This document shows positions 42,275 through 52,167 of a DNA stretch of 64,000 bases, piece by piece (positions within the stretch are counted from its first letter, which is position 1; each line of letters begins with the position of its first letter). Origin of the DNA: Olleya aquimaris (lineage in GTDB: Bacteria > Bacteroidota > Bacteroidia > Flavobacteriales > Flavobacteriaceae); NCBI RefSeq assembly GCF_003259525.1, contig NZ_QLLO01000006.1, forward strand, positions 108,501 through 172,500. The letters are read 5' to 3'. The translations under genes and the position numbers were made by a program. The notes below the pieces were generated by a model. It did no database searches. It was not told where the DNA came from and saw only the letters and a list, made by a program, of their open reading frames with translations.

Positions 42275-43474
42275 TTAATATTCATCATAAGTTCCAGCAC
42301 CTAAATTAAAGGTTAAAGAAAAACGCAATGTACTTTCTAATGGACTTTGCACTTGAGATGCAGAAAACAGATAAGATAAATCTACATTTATAACGTTATA
42401 TTTAAATCCTGCTCCTAAAGCAAAAAATTTACGCGCACCTTTAGTTTCATGTTCATTAAAATATCCTGCTCTAAAAGCAAACGAATCTTGATAAGTATAC
42501 TCTGCACCTAACGCATAGGTAAACTCTTGTAATTCTTCTTTAAATCCACCTGGAGCATCTCCAAACGATTGAAAAACACCCGATAAGAATGGTACATCAG
42601 GATCTTTACCTGCTACGATATATGTTGGCTCGTCAGCATCTTGCTCGCCATCACCATCTGTATCATCAAATCCTAAAAGCGGAGGTGTTGGGACTAGTAA
42701 TTTTGAAAACTCTGCAGTAACGCCTACTTTATTATATTGGTCTAAAATAAAATCAAACCCTCCACCTAATCTTAAATTAGTCGGTTGAAAATTTTCTTGA
42801 CCAGCTTCATCATACTTAAACTTAGGACCTAGATTCTGAATAGCAAATCCTGCTCTCCAACGACCATTAAAATCGTTGTATGCTTGTTCTTCACTTTGAT
42901 AATATCCAGAAATATCAACACCAAATGTACTAGCTGCTTTTGTATCGTTATCACCTATATTTAGTTTTAAATCCGATTGTAAATAACGCATTGCAACGGA
43001 CATTCCAAATTGATCACTTAATCGTAAAGCATAGGATACATCAAATGTAAACTCATTTGGTCGTTGAACCAAAGCTTCAGAAAATTCGTCTTGAACAAAT
43101 TCTATATCTCCCAACGAAAAATATTTAAAACTAGCTGCAAATGCACTATTGTCGTTAAGTCTGTTAAAATAGGTCACGTTACCTAAAAAGATATCGTTTA
43201 CCAATTTGCTTAAATATGGTGTGTAACTTATTGCTACACCAGATTTGTTTTCTGAAAACACATATTTTGACGAGTTCCATTGTTGCGAGAAAGCATCGGG
43301 TGATGTAGCCACACCCATATCTCCCATTGCTGCTGCTCTAGCATCTGGAGCTATCAATAAAAATGGGACTCCTGTAGTTATAACTCTAGAGTCATTTGGA
43401 TTTGTTATTGTCTCTTGCGATAGTCCTTTAAGGGCGAAAAGGAAAGCTATTGCTATTAAAATTTTATTTTTCAT
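42275..43474 (-). CDS. porV: Type IX secretion outer membrane protein PorV
   Basis: This 399-residue outer-membrane beta-barrel (FadL-like fold) carries T9SS substrates from the translocon to the PorU sortase. It has a Sec signal (to about residue 19), the conserved PFLLIAPDARAAAMGDMGVA segment after the signal, and repeated barrel strands ending in a short LTFNLGAGTYDEY tail. It is directly downstream of porU on the same strand, the canonical flavobacterial order. Confidence 0.95.
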   Translation of the reverse strand: MKNKILIAIAFLFALKGLSQETITNPNDSRVITTGVPFLLIAPDARAAAMGDMGVATSPDAFSQQWNSSKYVFSENKSGVAISYTPYLSKLVNDIFLGNVTYFNRLNDNSAFAASFKYFSLGDIEFVQDEFSEALVQRPNEFTFDVSYALRLSDQFGMSVAMRYLQSDLKLNIGDNDTKAASTFGVDISGYYQSEEQAYNDFNGRWRAGFAIQNLGPKFKYDEAGQENFQPTNLRLGGGFDFILDQYNKVGVTAEFSKLLVPTPPLLGFDDTDGDGEQDADEPTYIVAGKDPDVPFLSGVFQSFGDAPGGFKEELQEFTYALGAEYTYQDSFAFRAGYFNEHETKGARKFFALGAGFKYNVINVDLSYLFSASQVQSPLESTLRFSLTFNLGAGTYDEY

Positions 43475-43491
43475 GTATCAATATTAGTTAA

Positions 43492-43521
43492 CAAATATAA
43501 TTTTTTATTACAGGATTACAA
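43492..43521 (-). promoter_or_regulatory. Putative promoter of porV
   Basis: On the minus strand TTG (43519-43521) is followed 19 nt later by TATATTTG (43492-43499), matching the Bacteroidetes -33/-7 layout. It overlaps the end of porU, so porV may also be transcribed alone, with a leader of about 10 nt. Confidence 0.5.
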
Positions 43522-46500
43522 GTTTCTCTATTTTTTCTACTGATTTATTAGTGCTTGGTGAGTGTACTTTTAGTTTATAAATATAGGTTCCTTTTCCTAT
43601 TTTATCTCCAAAATCGTCTCGACCATCCCACACAATATCTCTGGAGGTTGATTTTACAGTTTTACCACCTGCTAAAGTAGTATGACCATTCAACGTTCTA
43701 ACCAATTTACCTGAAATTGTAAATATTTGAACTGAAATATCTAGAATTTCTGAGCTATTATGACTAAACCAAAACTCGGTATAATTTACAAAAGGGTTTG
43801 GATAATTAAGCACGTTATTTATGACCAAGTTTTCATTTTCATTAAACACTACAAACTGGATTTCTGCAGTAGCAGAATTATTATAAACATCCCAAGCTTT
43901 AAGCGTTAAGGTATGTAATCCTGGCTCTAAGTTTCTAAACGGATAACTTAAACTACCTTTTGTATAATCGTCTACTTCTGTTAAATAATAATCGTTTAAC
44001 ACATAAGGGTTCACCTCGTCACCATCTAACAAAGCAACAATATCATGTCCAATACCACTAGCAGTATTAATACCGTTATCGTCTTCAAATTTGGCAATTA
44101 ATGTTGGAGACTCGTTGGTTATTCCACCAGAGACAAAGGACTCGTCATTCATATATAATTGTATAGTAGGTCCAATATTATCTTCTGCTGCATTTGGATT
44201 TATACCTCCAATTTTTAGTGTTTCAATACTTGCTCCGGTTTTATCGTCTAACGAGTTGTTTTTTGTGGCATAAAAACTAACCTTTCCAGTACCTACAGGA
44301 ATACCAATATCTTTAGGGACTACAAAATCAAATTCGAATTGACCATTAGTTATTGTAGCTTGACCTCTAAACACAATAGCACCTAATGTTTTAAAATTTA
44401 ATTTTATTAACTGACCATTTTCATAAACATTATCATTAGCTAAGGTTTCTCTTTCTATTTCTTTATCGTAAATAGTTGTGGTTAATATACCATTGAAATC
44501 GCTTAATAAATTACCATTTACATCTGTTACTTCTCCAGCTAACTTAGCATAGCTTAAAGCTTGAAGCACATCTGTTTCTTGTGTAATTGAAACATCGTTA
44601 ATTTTAGTTAATCTAATATTTGGTTGCGGTATTGTTAATTTTAATGCTGGATCACCTATATAAAATGCTAGATTTTTTTGAGCATTAGAAAAATTAGGAT
44701 CATTTTTGGCAAGTCTTAAAGCCTCTGCGATTGATGGATATTCAAAATAGCTGTAAGTATCGTTTGTACTGTAAGAAAATAAATATTCTTTTAAAATTTT
44801 ATTAAAATCTTTACCTACAGTAACAAAAATCTGTCTTGTAGTAGTAATTAATGATATTGCTCCTGCATTTTTATTCCAATAAATAAGCTCTCCCGCGGTG
44901 ACACGTAAGGGGTTGTCAAATCTAGTAAACTCGCAAGTTACCGTTACAAATAAATTTAGTTTACAATCATTATTTAATGCTTCTGCATCTGGTTTTTGAA
45001 ATATACGCTCAAATGCTAATCCGTCTTCACCTCCATGCCCAAAATAATTAACCATTATTGCTCCTCTCTCTATCGCATTGGAAATAGCTTCATTAACTTC
45101 AGGATAACGATCACCTCCTGCAGAAGCTTCTTGTTGATAAGAATCTGTATGAATTTTGGTTACATTTATAAATGGTTTAAATGATGTAACTTCATCTGCA
45201 ATTTCGTCTGTGGTTTCTTGCAATGTTGCTTCCCAAGCTTCGTCTACATCATCAGATACTACAACAAAATTATTACGCCAGCTTCCTAGCGCTTCTTTAG
45301 AATAGTAAATTTCTATTTTATCTACCATTTGTTGTGCTCTTAAAGGCGAGTCTGCTATTATTCTTCCAACAGCAACATCTAATTTGTTAGAATTATTAAA
45401 CAAATCCATAACCCCTTCTCCTGGATCTAGATACGCATAGAAGTCGTCAGAAATAAACGAGTTTGATAAAGTAAAACTATTATACGCATTCCATGTTGGA
45501 AAATTATAGGTGTTATCTGAAATCCTTCCTTTATAATCAAACGAAGAATCTCCAAAAAGACATAAGTATTTCACCCTATTTTCTGGTGTACTAGCATTAT
45601 CATAAACGTATTTTACAAAATTTCTAATACCCGTAATATCTGGACTACCAGAAGAAAACTCTGTATAAATCTGATCTAAAGTCACCACCTTTACTGTTAA
45701 GTTTTTTTTATCTCTATTTATCTGAGCTAACCTTTGAGCTTGTGTTAAATGAGACTGAGTAGTTAACATCAAATAATCTATATCCTCAAATTGACCTTGG
45801 CTGTTTAAAAATATAGTTCCTTTTAAATTTTGATTATTTACAATACTATTGGCTGCTAAAATGGGTTCAAAATAATTCTGAGACGTAACAGTAACAAATG
45901 TTTTTAAGTCACCCATTGGCGCTTTAAAACTTAAGGTAGCTTCTGCATTTGGATTTGCTATAGAGGTAATGTCATAAATATTAGTCACATCCCAAACCTC
46001 TTGTACTTGTGACGCATTAGTCAACACATAACTAGCCACATCGTTAGACTGTGTCGATGCCTTATTTTTGAAATGAAATTGCGAACCTGAAAACGTTAAT
46101 GCTCTAGTAGCTTCAATAGAGATATAATCTAAATAAGCAGTAGCACTAGGATTACCTTGATTGTCATAATCCAAATTAACATTTATGTTATCTCCTGAAA
46201 CCATTAAGCTGTTTTGATAGGTTCCTCCCGTTGCATATACACCATTACCTATATTTGAACCATTTATAGTTAAAGTACCATCTAAAGTATTATTTACTGA
46301 AATAGAAAAAACTGTTTCGTTAACAGCAACAGAAGCTGTAACAACTTTTAAATCTATAGGTTCTGAGGTCACTAGGTTAGGAAAGTTAAAATCAAAAGAA
46401 CGAGAATTTTCAACACCAAAACGTTCGCCAAACCATCGTCTACCAACAAAAACAATATTGTTTTGATCTACTTCATGAAATTGATAATCATGAAAAGTAT

Positions 46501-47395
46501 TAAAGGTAGTGGAAGGCAAACCTGCTGGTTGATTAAATTGTTGTATACGTTTACCTTGCCCAGCACTTATATTAATGTAATACGCAGTTTTATCTGTATA
46601 AGGATTAATATTAGTATTAATGTAAGGGGTATTAACATCTGCTGATGGACCTTGAGCGTAAAACAAAATATAATCAGTATCATTAAACACTCCATCTTCT
46701 TCTCCAATAACTCGTATTGCATTCTCTGTAGGATCAAACGGAAAGTTTGCATTATTGGCAAAAGGCATCATTTTACCGCCATTACCGAATAATTTTATAT
46801 TTCTAGGATCTAAGCCATTTACATTTATTCCCATTTGGCTTAAAAACGATTTAGATAATTTATATACACCAGAAGTAGTTACTTCAAACCTATACCAACT
46901 TCCACTATTTAATACCGAATTTGTAAGTACTTGACTATTATTAATTCTATTAGATGAAGCAGCCATACTGTACTTCATTGTAAACGAACTTATTTTTTTA
47001 TATCCATTACCATCCTTTATTATGGGGCTTAAAGTAAAGACTGCATAATTAACATCACGTCCAGTTGCATTCTTTAAAGAGTATTCTAAGGTATTAGGTA
47101 TTGTAGTAATATCAAGATCGTACAATTCTGACTTGGTAATTGGCAAATAGTTAATATTAGTAATGGTTATGGAGTTTTCATTAACAAAGCCATTTATTTT
47201 CCATTGATTTATATACTTAATGCCTTCAGAACCATTAAACGAATAATTTTGTGATGGTAAAAAAGAAGGTATCGTTAAAGAATAATCGCTAGTAGACATA
47301 GTTTGGGACTTATCCCAATCTAGACTAATCTTTTTTTCTTGAGAAAATAATGGTGTTAAATAAAGTACTAGTAGTACTAAAAATATCTTTTTCAT
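43508..47395 (-). CDS. porU: Type IX secretion system sortase PorU
   Basis: This 1295-residue surface protein is the T9SS sortase that removes the C-terminal sorting signal of cargo and attaches it to lipopolysaccharide. It has a Sec signal, an N-terminal beta-rich region, a gingipain-like C25 domain with H787 (NYFGHGGEDG) and C821 (TVTCEFTRF) as the catalytic pair 34 residues apart, and a C-terminal domain of the sorting type (LNYPNPFVNYTEFWF, then KGTYIYKLKV) that PorU itself keeps. The length fits flavobacterial homologues. porV follows. Confidence 0.95.
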   Translation of the reverse strand: MKKIFLVLLVLYLTPLFSQEKKISLDWDKSQTMSTSDYSLTIPSFLPSQNYSFNGSEGIKYINQWKINGFVNENSITITNINYLPITKSELYDLDITTIPNTLEYSLKNATGRDVNYAVFTLSPIIKDGNGYKKISSFTMKYSMAASSNRINNSQVLTNSVLNSGSWYRFEVTTSGVYKLSKSFLSQMGINVNGLDPRNIKLFGNGGKMMPFANNANFPFDPTENAIRVIGEEDGVFNDTDYILFYAQGPSADVNTPYINTNINPYTDKTAYYINISAGQGKRIQQFNQPAGLPSTTFNTFHDYQFHEVDQNNIVFVGRRWFGERFGVENSRSFDFNFPNLVTSEPIDLKVVTASVAVNETVFSISVNNTLDGTLTINGSNIGNGVYATGGTYQNSLMVSGDNINVNLDYDNQGNPSATAYLDYISIEATRALTFSGSQFHFKNKASTQSNDVASYVLTNASQVQEVWDVTNIYDITSIANPNAEATLSFKAPMGDLKTFVTVTSQNYFEPILAANSIVNNQNLKGTIFLNSQGQFEDIDYLMLTTQSHLTQAQRLAQINRDKKNLTVKVVTLDQIYTEFSSGSPDITGIRNFVKYVYDNASTPENRVKYLCLFGDSSFDYKGRISDNTYNFPTWNAYNSFTLSNSFISDDFYAYLDPGEGVMDLFNNSNKLDVAVGRIIADSPLRAQQMVDKIEIYYSKEALGSWRNNFVVVSDDVDEAWEATLQETTDEIADEVTSFKPFINVTKIHTDSYQQEASAGGDRYPEVNEAISNAIERGAIMVNYFGHGGEDGLAFERIFQKPDAEALNNDCKLNLFVTVTCEFTRFDNPLRVTAGELIYWNKNAGAISLITTTRQIFVTVGKDFNKILKEYLFSYSTNDTYSYFEYPSIAEALRLAKNDPNFSNAQKNLAFYIGDPALKLTIPQPNIRLTKINDVSITQETDVLQALSYAKLAGEVTDVNGNLLSDFNGILTTTIYDKEIERETLANDNVYENGQLIKLNFKTLGAIVFRGQATITNGQFEFDFVVPKDIGIPVGTGKVSFYATKNNSLDDKTGASIETLKIGGINPNAAEDNIGPTIQLYMNDESFVSGGITNESPTLIAKFEDDNGINTASGIGHDIVALLDGDEVNPYVLNDYYLTEVDDYTKGSLSYPFRNLEPGLHTLTLKAWDVYNNSATAEIQFVVFNENENLVINNVLNYPNPFVNYTEFWFSHNSSEILDISVQIFTISGKLVRTLNGHTTLAGGKTVKSTSRDIVWDGRDDFGDKIGKGTYIYKLKVHSPSTNKSVEKIEKLVIL

Positions 47396-47660
47396 TGCAA
47401 TAGTAACGTCTTATTTAAGATGATATTATTTAAATCTTAATAATTTCATAAAAACAAGTCAAAATTACAATAATAAAATTTAAAAACACACGTTATAGTG
47501 TTTCAAAACGACGATAAAAAGCATAAAAAACATCGTTGTAAAGTAAAAAAATAGGATGAAATGCAGTTTTTTTTACTCAAAAATGACAATTTATGTTGTT
47601 TTGTTGGGTTTAATTATTATATTGCGACTCCTAAAAAATATTATTAGCTTACTCAAACAA

Positions 47661-49343
47661 ATGAATATGAAAAAAGTAATTGTATCAAGGTTGTTGTTAA
47701 TCGTAGCGATTTCGCTAACCTTGGTTGGCTGTAAAAGATCTGGTAGTGGTTCTAATACCTCTAGAGCTACAGGATGGCAAATTAACTCTAAAGATGGTGG
47801 TTTTCAATACAACACCAAATTTAAAGAACAAGAGACTGCTCCTGGTTTAGTTTTTATTGAAGGTGGAACTTTTACTATGGGTAGAGTCCAAGATGATGTA
47901 ATGCATGACTGGAACAATACACCTAACCAGCAACACGTTCAATCCTTTTACATGGATGAAACAGAAGTAACTAATAAAATGTATCTAGAATATTTAGATT
48001 GGATAAAAAGAACTTATCCACCTGAAGAAGAAAATTTTAGAGCTATATATAATGGTGTATTACCAGATACTTTAGTTTGGAGAAACCGTTTAGGTTATAA
48101 TGAAGTAATGACAGAAAACTATTTACGTCATCCAGGTTATGGAGAATATCCTGTAGTTGGTGTAAGCTGGATTCAAGCAGTAGAGTTTGCTAATTGGAGA
48201 ACCGATCGTGTTAATGAATTATATTTACAAAAAGATGGTTACCTAAAACAAGGAAGCCAATTAGAAGCTACAGCAGATGCTAACTTTAGCACTGATACTT
48301 ACATTAATTCTCCAACACAAACTTTTGGTGGTAACGAAGAGATATTAAGAGGAGGAAAATTAAAAGCTCAAACTAATGCAGCTGGAGAAGAAATTAACGT
48401 TTACGCATCTCGTGAAACTGGTTTGATCTCACCTAAATACAGACTACCAACTGAAGCAGAATGGGAATATGCTGCTTTAGGATTATCAGAAATTAGAAGT
48501 TACAACGTATACAGAGGTCGTAAAAAATATCCATGGGATGGACAATATACACGTTCTGGAAATCGTAAAATAAAAGGAGATCAATTAGCAAACTTCAAGC
48601 AAGGAAAAGGAGATTATGGTGGAATTGCTGGATGGTCTGATGATGGTGCAGATATTACTGCAGAAGTAAAATCTTATGATCCTAATGATTATGGTTTATA
48701 TGATATGGCAGGTAACGTTGCAGAATGGGTTGCTGATGTCTACAGACCAATAGTTGATGACGAGTTTAATGATTTTAACTACTACAGAGGTAACGTGTAT
48801 ACTAAAAACGTTATTACAGAAGATGGAACCGTTAAAGTAGTTGGAACAGACGAAATAGTTTTTGACACTTTACCAAACGGAAAAGTTGTTCCAAGAGATT
48901 TACCTGGTGAAATTGCAACTAAGCCTGTTGATGAAGAAGAAACTTATTTAAGAACAAATTTTGACAGAAGTGACAACCGTAACTTTAGAGATGGAGACAT
49001 ACAATCATCACGTTATTATGCAGATAGATTTGGTGATGAAGAAAGTGAAGCTTCAGAAGATGCTGCTACACGCAAAATGTATAATGCACCAAAGCATAAT
49101 ATAGAAGTTGATTCTTCTGGAAACTTGATAAGAGAATATGATAAGTCTAATAAGCGTACCTCTTTAATCAATGACGAAGTTAGAGTGTATAAAGGAGGTT
49201 CTTGGAAAGATAGAGAATATTGGTTAGATCCTGCACAAAGACGTTATTACCCACAAAATATGGCTACAGACTATATTGGGTTTAGATGTGCAATGTCTAG
49301 AGTAGGCTCAAAATCTAAAGGTCAAAGAAAATCTAAAAACTAA
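47661..49343 (+). CDS. gldJ: Gliding motility/T9SS lipoprotein GldJ
   Basis: This 560-residue lipoprotein is required for gliding and type IX secretion in Flavobacteriia. I start at ATG 47661 (MNMKK..., with ATG 47667 equally possible) because the lipobox LTLVGC then sits at about residue 24; the frame is open back to ATG 47556, which would bury the signal. The body is a SUMF1/formylglycine-generating-enzyme fold: FIEGGTFTMGRVQ, DETEVTNKMYLEYLDWI, YPVVGVSWIQAVEFANW, LPTEAEWEYAAL, YDMAGNVAEWVADVY and FRCAM. It is divergent from porU. Confidence 0.95.
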   Translation: MNMKKVIVSRLLLIVAISLTLVGCKRSGSGSNTSRATGWQINSKDGGFQYNTKFKEQETAPGLVFIEGGTFTMGRVQDDVMHDWNNTPNQQHVQSFYMDETEVTNKMYLEYLDWIKRTYPPEEENFRAIYNGVLPDTLVWRNRLGYNEVMTENYLRHPGYGEYPVVGVSWIQAVEFANWRTDRVNELYLQKDGYLKQGSQLEATADANFSTDTYINSPTQTFGGNEEILRGGKLKAQTNAAGEEINVYASRETGLISPKYRLPTEAEWEYAALGLSEIRSYNVYRGRKKYPWDGQYTRSGNRKIKGDQLANFKQGKGDYGGIAGWSDDGADITAEVKSYDPNDYGLYDMAGNVAEWVADVYRPIVDDEFNDFNYYRGNVYTKNVITEDGTVKVVGTDEIVFDTLPNGKVVPRDLPGEIATKPVDEEETYLRTNFDRSDNRNFRDGDIQSSRYYADRFGDEESEASEDAATRKMYNAPKHNIEVDSSGNLIREYDKSNKRTSLINDEVRVYKGGSWKDREYWLDPAQRRYYPQNMATDYIGFRCAMSRVGSKSKGQRKSKN

Positions 49344-49365
49344 ATAAATTATTAGTTAATATATC

Positions 49366-49397
49366 AAAGTCCTAACACATTTGTTAGGACTTTTTTT
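49366..49397 (+). terminator. Intrinsic terminator of gldJ
   Basis: A 12-bp stem (49366-49377 with 49382-49393) with a 4-nt loop and T run lies 23 nt after gldJ and just before murF. Confidence 0.92.
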
Positions 49398-49410
49398 ATA
49401 CTTTTATTTT

Positions 49411-50688
49411 ATGAATATTGAAACCCTACATAAAGTATTTCTGGATTGTAACGCCATAAGTACAGATACCAGAAAAGTAGCAGAAAACAACATGTTTTTT
49501 GCTTTAAGTGGTGATAACTTTAATGGTAATACCTTTGCAAAAGAAGCTTTAAAAAAAGGAGCAAAAATTGCTGTTATTGACGATAAAGACTATTATCTAT
49601 CAGAAAAGACAATTCTAGTTAAAAACAGCTTAAAAACACTTCAAGCATTAGCTAATTATCATAGACATTATTTGGGAGTTAAAATTATTGCCTTAACAGG
49701 TAGTAATGGAAAAACTACGACTAAAGAGTTAATAAATACTGTATTATCTCAAAAATATAATACAACAGCTACAATAGGAAATTTAAACAATCACATTGGT
49801 GTACCACTTACTCTATTGTCAATGACCAAACAAACAGAGATTGGTATTGTAGAAATGGGTGCTAATCATCAAAAAGAAATAGAATTTCTATGTCAAATTG
49901 CACAACCAGATTATGGTTACATCACTAACTTTGGTAAAGCTCATTTAGAGGGATTTGGAGGTGTAGAAGGTGTTATAAAAGGTAAAAGTGAATTATATGA
50001 TTATTTGATTAATCATGATAAACATATATTTATAAATGCTGATGATAATATTCAAAAAGATAAGCTAAATAATTACATCAAGAAATATGGATTTAGTCAA
50101 AACGATTCAAACTATCAAAAAATAGAATTTCTAGTTGCCAATCCTTTTGTAGCTTTTAAAATTAAGGACACTACAATTACCTCCAATTTAATTGGCGAAT
50201 ACAACTTTACTAATTTATGTGCAGCATCAACTATTGGACTATATTTTAATGTAGAAATGGAAGCTATTAAAAAAGCTATTGAAAGTTACATTCCAACTAA
50301 TAATCGTTCTCAAATAATTAAAAAAGGAAGTAACACTATTATTTTAGATGCTTATAATGCTAACCCGTCTAGTATGGAAGTAGCTTTAAAAAACTTTACC
50401 AAACAAACACAAAGCAATAAAATTGCTATTTTAGGTGATATGTTTGAGTTAGGCAACTCTGCTTCAGAAGAACATCAATACATAACAGATTTTGCTAATT
50501 CGTTAAATATTGACTCAATATTTTTAATTGGTGAAAATTTCTATAAATCAAAGTCAAACAACCTAAAAACCAAACAATATCAATCGTTTGAAGAGTTTAA
50601 AGCCAATTTTAAACCAATAAAAAGCAGTACGCTTTTAATTAAAGGATCAAGAGGAATGGCTTTAGAGCGAGTTTTAGAACTTTTATAA
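49411..50688 (+). CDS. murF: UDP-N-acetylmuramoyl-tripeptide--D-alanyl-D-alanine ligase
   Basis: This 425-residue cytosolic Mur ligase adds D-Ala-D-Ala to the muramyl tripeptide. I use ATG 49411; the open frame to 49381 lies inside the gldJ terminator. The ATP loop is GSNGKTTTK (about 96-104), followed by TIGNLNNHIGVPLTLL, the GANHQKEI segment, DAYNANPSSM and a C-terminal LIKGSRGMALERVLELL. Confidence 0.96.
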   Translation: MNIETLHKVFLDCNAISTDTRKVAENNMFFALSGDNFNGNTFAKEALKKGAKIAVIDDKDYYLSEKTILVKNSLKTLQALANYHRHYLGVKIIALTGSNGKTTTKELINTVLSQKYNTTATIGNLNNHIGVPLTLLSMTKQTEIGIVEMGANHQKEIEFLCQIAQPDYGYITNFGKAHLEGFGGVEGVIKGKSELYDYLINHDKHIFINADDNIQKDKLNNYIKKYGFSQNDSNYQKIEFLVANPFVAFKIKDTTITSNLIGEYNFTNLCAASTIGLYFNVEMEAIKKAIESYIPTNNRSQIIKKGSNTIILDAYNANPSSMEVALKNFTKQTQSNKIAILGDMFELGNSASEEHQYITDFANSLNIDSIFLIGENFYKSKSNNLKTKQYQSFEEFKANFKPIKSSTLLIKGSRGMALERVLELL

Positions 50689-50690
50689 AT

Positions 50691-50725
50691 AAAAAAAATC
50701 CGAAACATAAGTTTCGGATTTTTTT
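50691..50725. terminator. Bidirectional terminator between murF and tRNA-Val
   Basis: AAAATCCGAAAC (50695-50706) pairs with GTTTCGGATTTT (50711-50722) around ATAA, with A and T tracts outside. It ends murF on the plus strand and lies directly beyond the tRNA 3' end on the minus strand. Confidence 0.93.
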
Positions 50726-50726
50726 G

Positions 50727-50801
50727 TGGGCGCGAAGGGATTCGAACCCCTGACCCCTTGGGTGTAAACCAAGTGCTCTGAACCAACTGAGCTACGCGCC
50801 C
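50727..50801 (-). tRNA. tRNA-Val (anticodon TAC)
   Basis: Read on the minus strand the sequence folds as a full cloverleaf: acceptor GGGCGCG/CGCGCCC with discriminator A, D-arm GCTC/GAGC, anticodon stem CTTGG/CCAAG with loop TTTACAC (anticodon TAC), variable region GGGTC, and T-arm with TTCGAAT. The CCA end is not encoded. The gene stands alone. Confidence 0.97.
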
Positions 50802-50943
50802 TAATTATTAGGACTGCAAATATAGAGTAGTTTTTGATTTTGCAAAAACTTTTTGGCAAAAAAAATAAAATATTTTTTTACTAAAAAACTAACCATCTTA
50901 TTTACAGTCTTTAAATACATATTTATTATTAATAAATATAATA

Positions 50944-52161
50944 TTATACCACTTCTGCAACTACAAATGTACTTCCTCCTATATAGATAAAGTCTTTAAT
51001 AGTCGCATTTTTTAATGCTTGTTGATAGGCTTCTTCTACCGAAGAATAAGCAGTACCTACAAAACCATTGGAAACAAATAGTTTTTTAAGTATATTTTGG
51101 TCTAAACCTCTTGGCACATTAGGTTTGCAAAAATAGTATGTTGCTTTTTTAGGTAATATGGGTAGAATTGACACTAAATCTTTATCGTTTACCACTCCAA
51201 AAACAACATGTAAATTTTCAAAATCTTCTTTTAACAACTGCTGCATGGTTATGGTTAACCCTTCTTTGTTATGTGCAGTATCGCATATAACTTTTGGCGA
51301 CTCATTTAATAGCTGCCAACGCCCTTTTAAACCTGTGTTTTTGATAGTATTAAGTAGTCCGTTTTTGATATTTTTAGATGAAATTGTATACTTTTTTTTC
51401 TGAAGAATTTTAATAACTTCTAAAACGCCTTTACTGTTTTTTGATTGATAATTGCCTTTTAAGTCCGAAGTATAAGAAAGGTTTTCAACTTGGTCTGCAA
51501 ACACAATGGGACTGTTATTGTTTTTAGCGGTATCAATAAAAACAGATTGTATTTCTGGTTGGGTTTCACTAATAACTACTGGTACGTTTGGTTTGATGAT
51601 TCCAGCTTTTTCTTTCGCGATAAGCGGAAGTGTATTACCTAAAAACTGAACATGATCAAAACCAATATTTGTAATTAATGATACTTCTGGAAGAATAATG
51701 TTTGTCGAGTCTAACCGACCACCTAAACCAACTTCAATAACTGCAATATCTACTTTTTGCTTCGCAAAATAGTTATAAGCCATACCAACAGTCATTTCAA
51801 AAAAAGACAATTGTTGCTTGTCTAAAAAAGCTTTATTACGCTTAATAAAACCAATAACAAATTGTTTGCTGACTTGTTTACCATTAACCTTAATGCGCTC
51901 TCTAAAATCTTTTAAATGCGGAGAAGTATATAATCCCACTTTATAACCAGCTTCTTGTAAAATAGAAGCTAACATATGGCTGCTAGACCCTTTTCCATTG
52001 GTGCCTGCAACGTGAATAGATTTAAATTGCTGTTGTGGGTTTTTAAGATGTTGCGCTAAAGCTAAGGTATTGGTTAAGTCTTTTTTAAATGCTTTTTGAC
52101 CTTGCTTTTGATACATTGGGAGTTGAGAAAACATCCAATGTAAAGTGTCTTTATAAGTCAT
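50944..52161 (-). CDS. folC: Bifunctional folylpolyglutamate/dihydrofolate synthase
   Basis: This 405-residue ATP-dependent Mur-ligase-fold enzyme adds glutamate to folates. The P-loop is HVAGTNGKGSSS (about 50-61), followed by the TSPHLKDFRERI loop, EVGLGGRLDSTN, ITNIGFDHVQFLG and a C-terminal DTAHNKEGL domain. It is the last gene of the exbB-exbD-tonB-folC run, 6 nt after the tonB stop. Confidence 0.95.
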   Translation of the reverse strand: MTYKDTLHWMFSQLPMYQKQGQKAFKKDLTNTLALAQHLKNPQQQFKSIHVAGTNGKGSSSHMLASILQEAGYKVGLYTSPHLKDFRERIKVNGKQVSKQFVIGFIKRNKAFLDKQQLSFFEMTVGMAYNYFAKQKVDIAVIEVGLGGRLDSTNIILPEVSLITNIGFDHVQFLGNTLPLIAKEKAGIIKPNVPVVISETQPEIQSVFIDTAKNNNSPIVFADQVENLSYTSDLKGNYQSKNSKGVLEVIKILQKKKYTISSKNIKNGLLNTIKNTGLKGRWQLLNESPKVICDTAHNKEGLTITMQQLLKEDFENLHVVFGVVNDKDLVSILPILPKKATYYFCKPNVPRGLDQNILKKLFVSNGFVGTAYSSVEEAYQQALKNATIKDFIYIGGSTFVVAEVV

Positions 52162-52167
52162 GACTGT

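Noticed and set aside
47556..47660. Upstream extension of gldJ with a hydrophobic N-terminus
   Set aside because: The extension would place the lipobox about 59 residues in; the ATG at 47661 or 47667 gives a normal lipoprotein signal.
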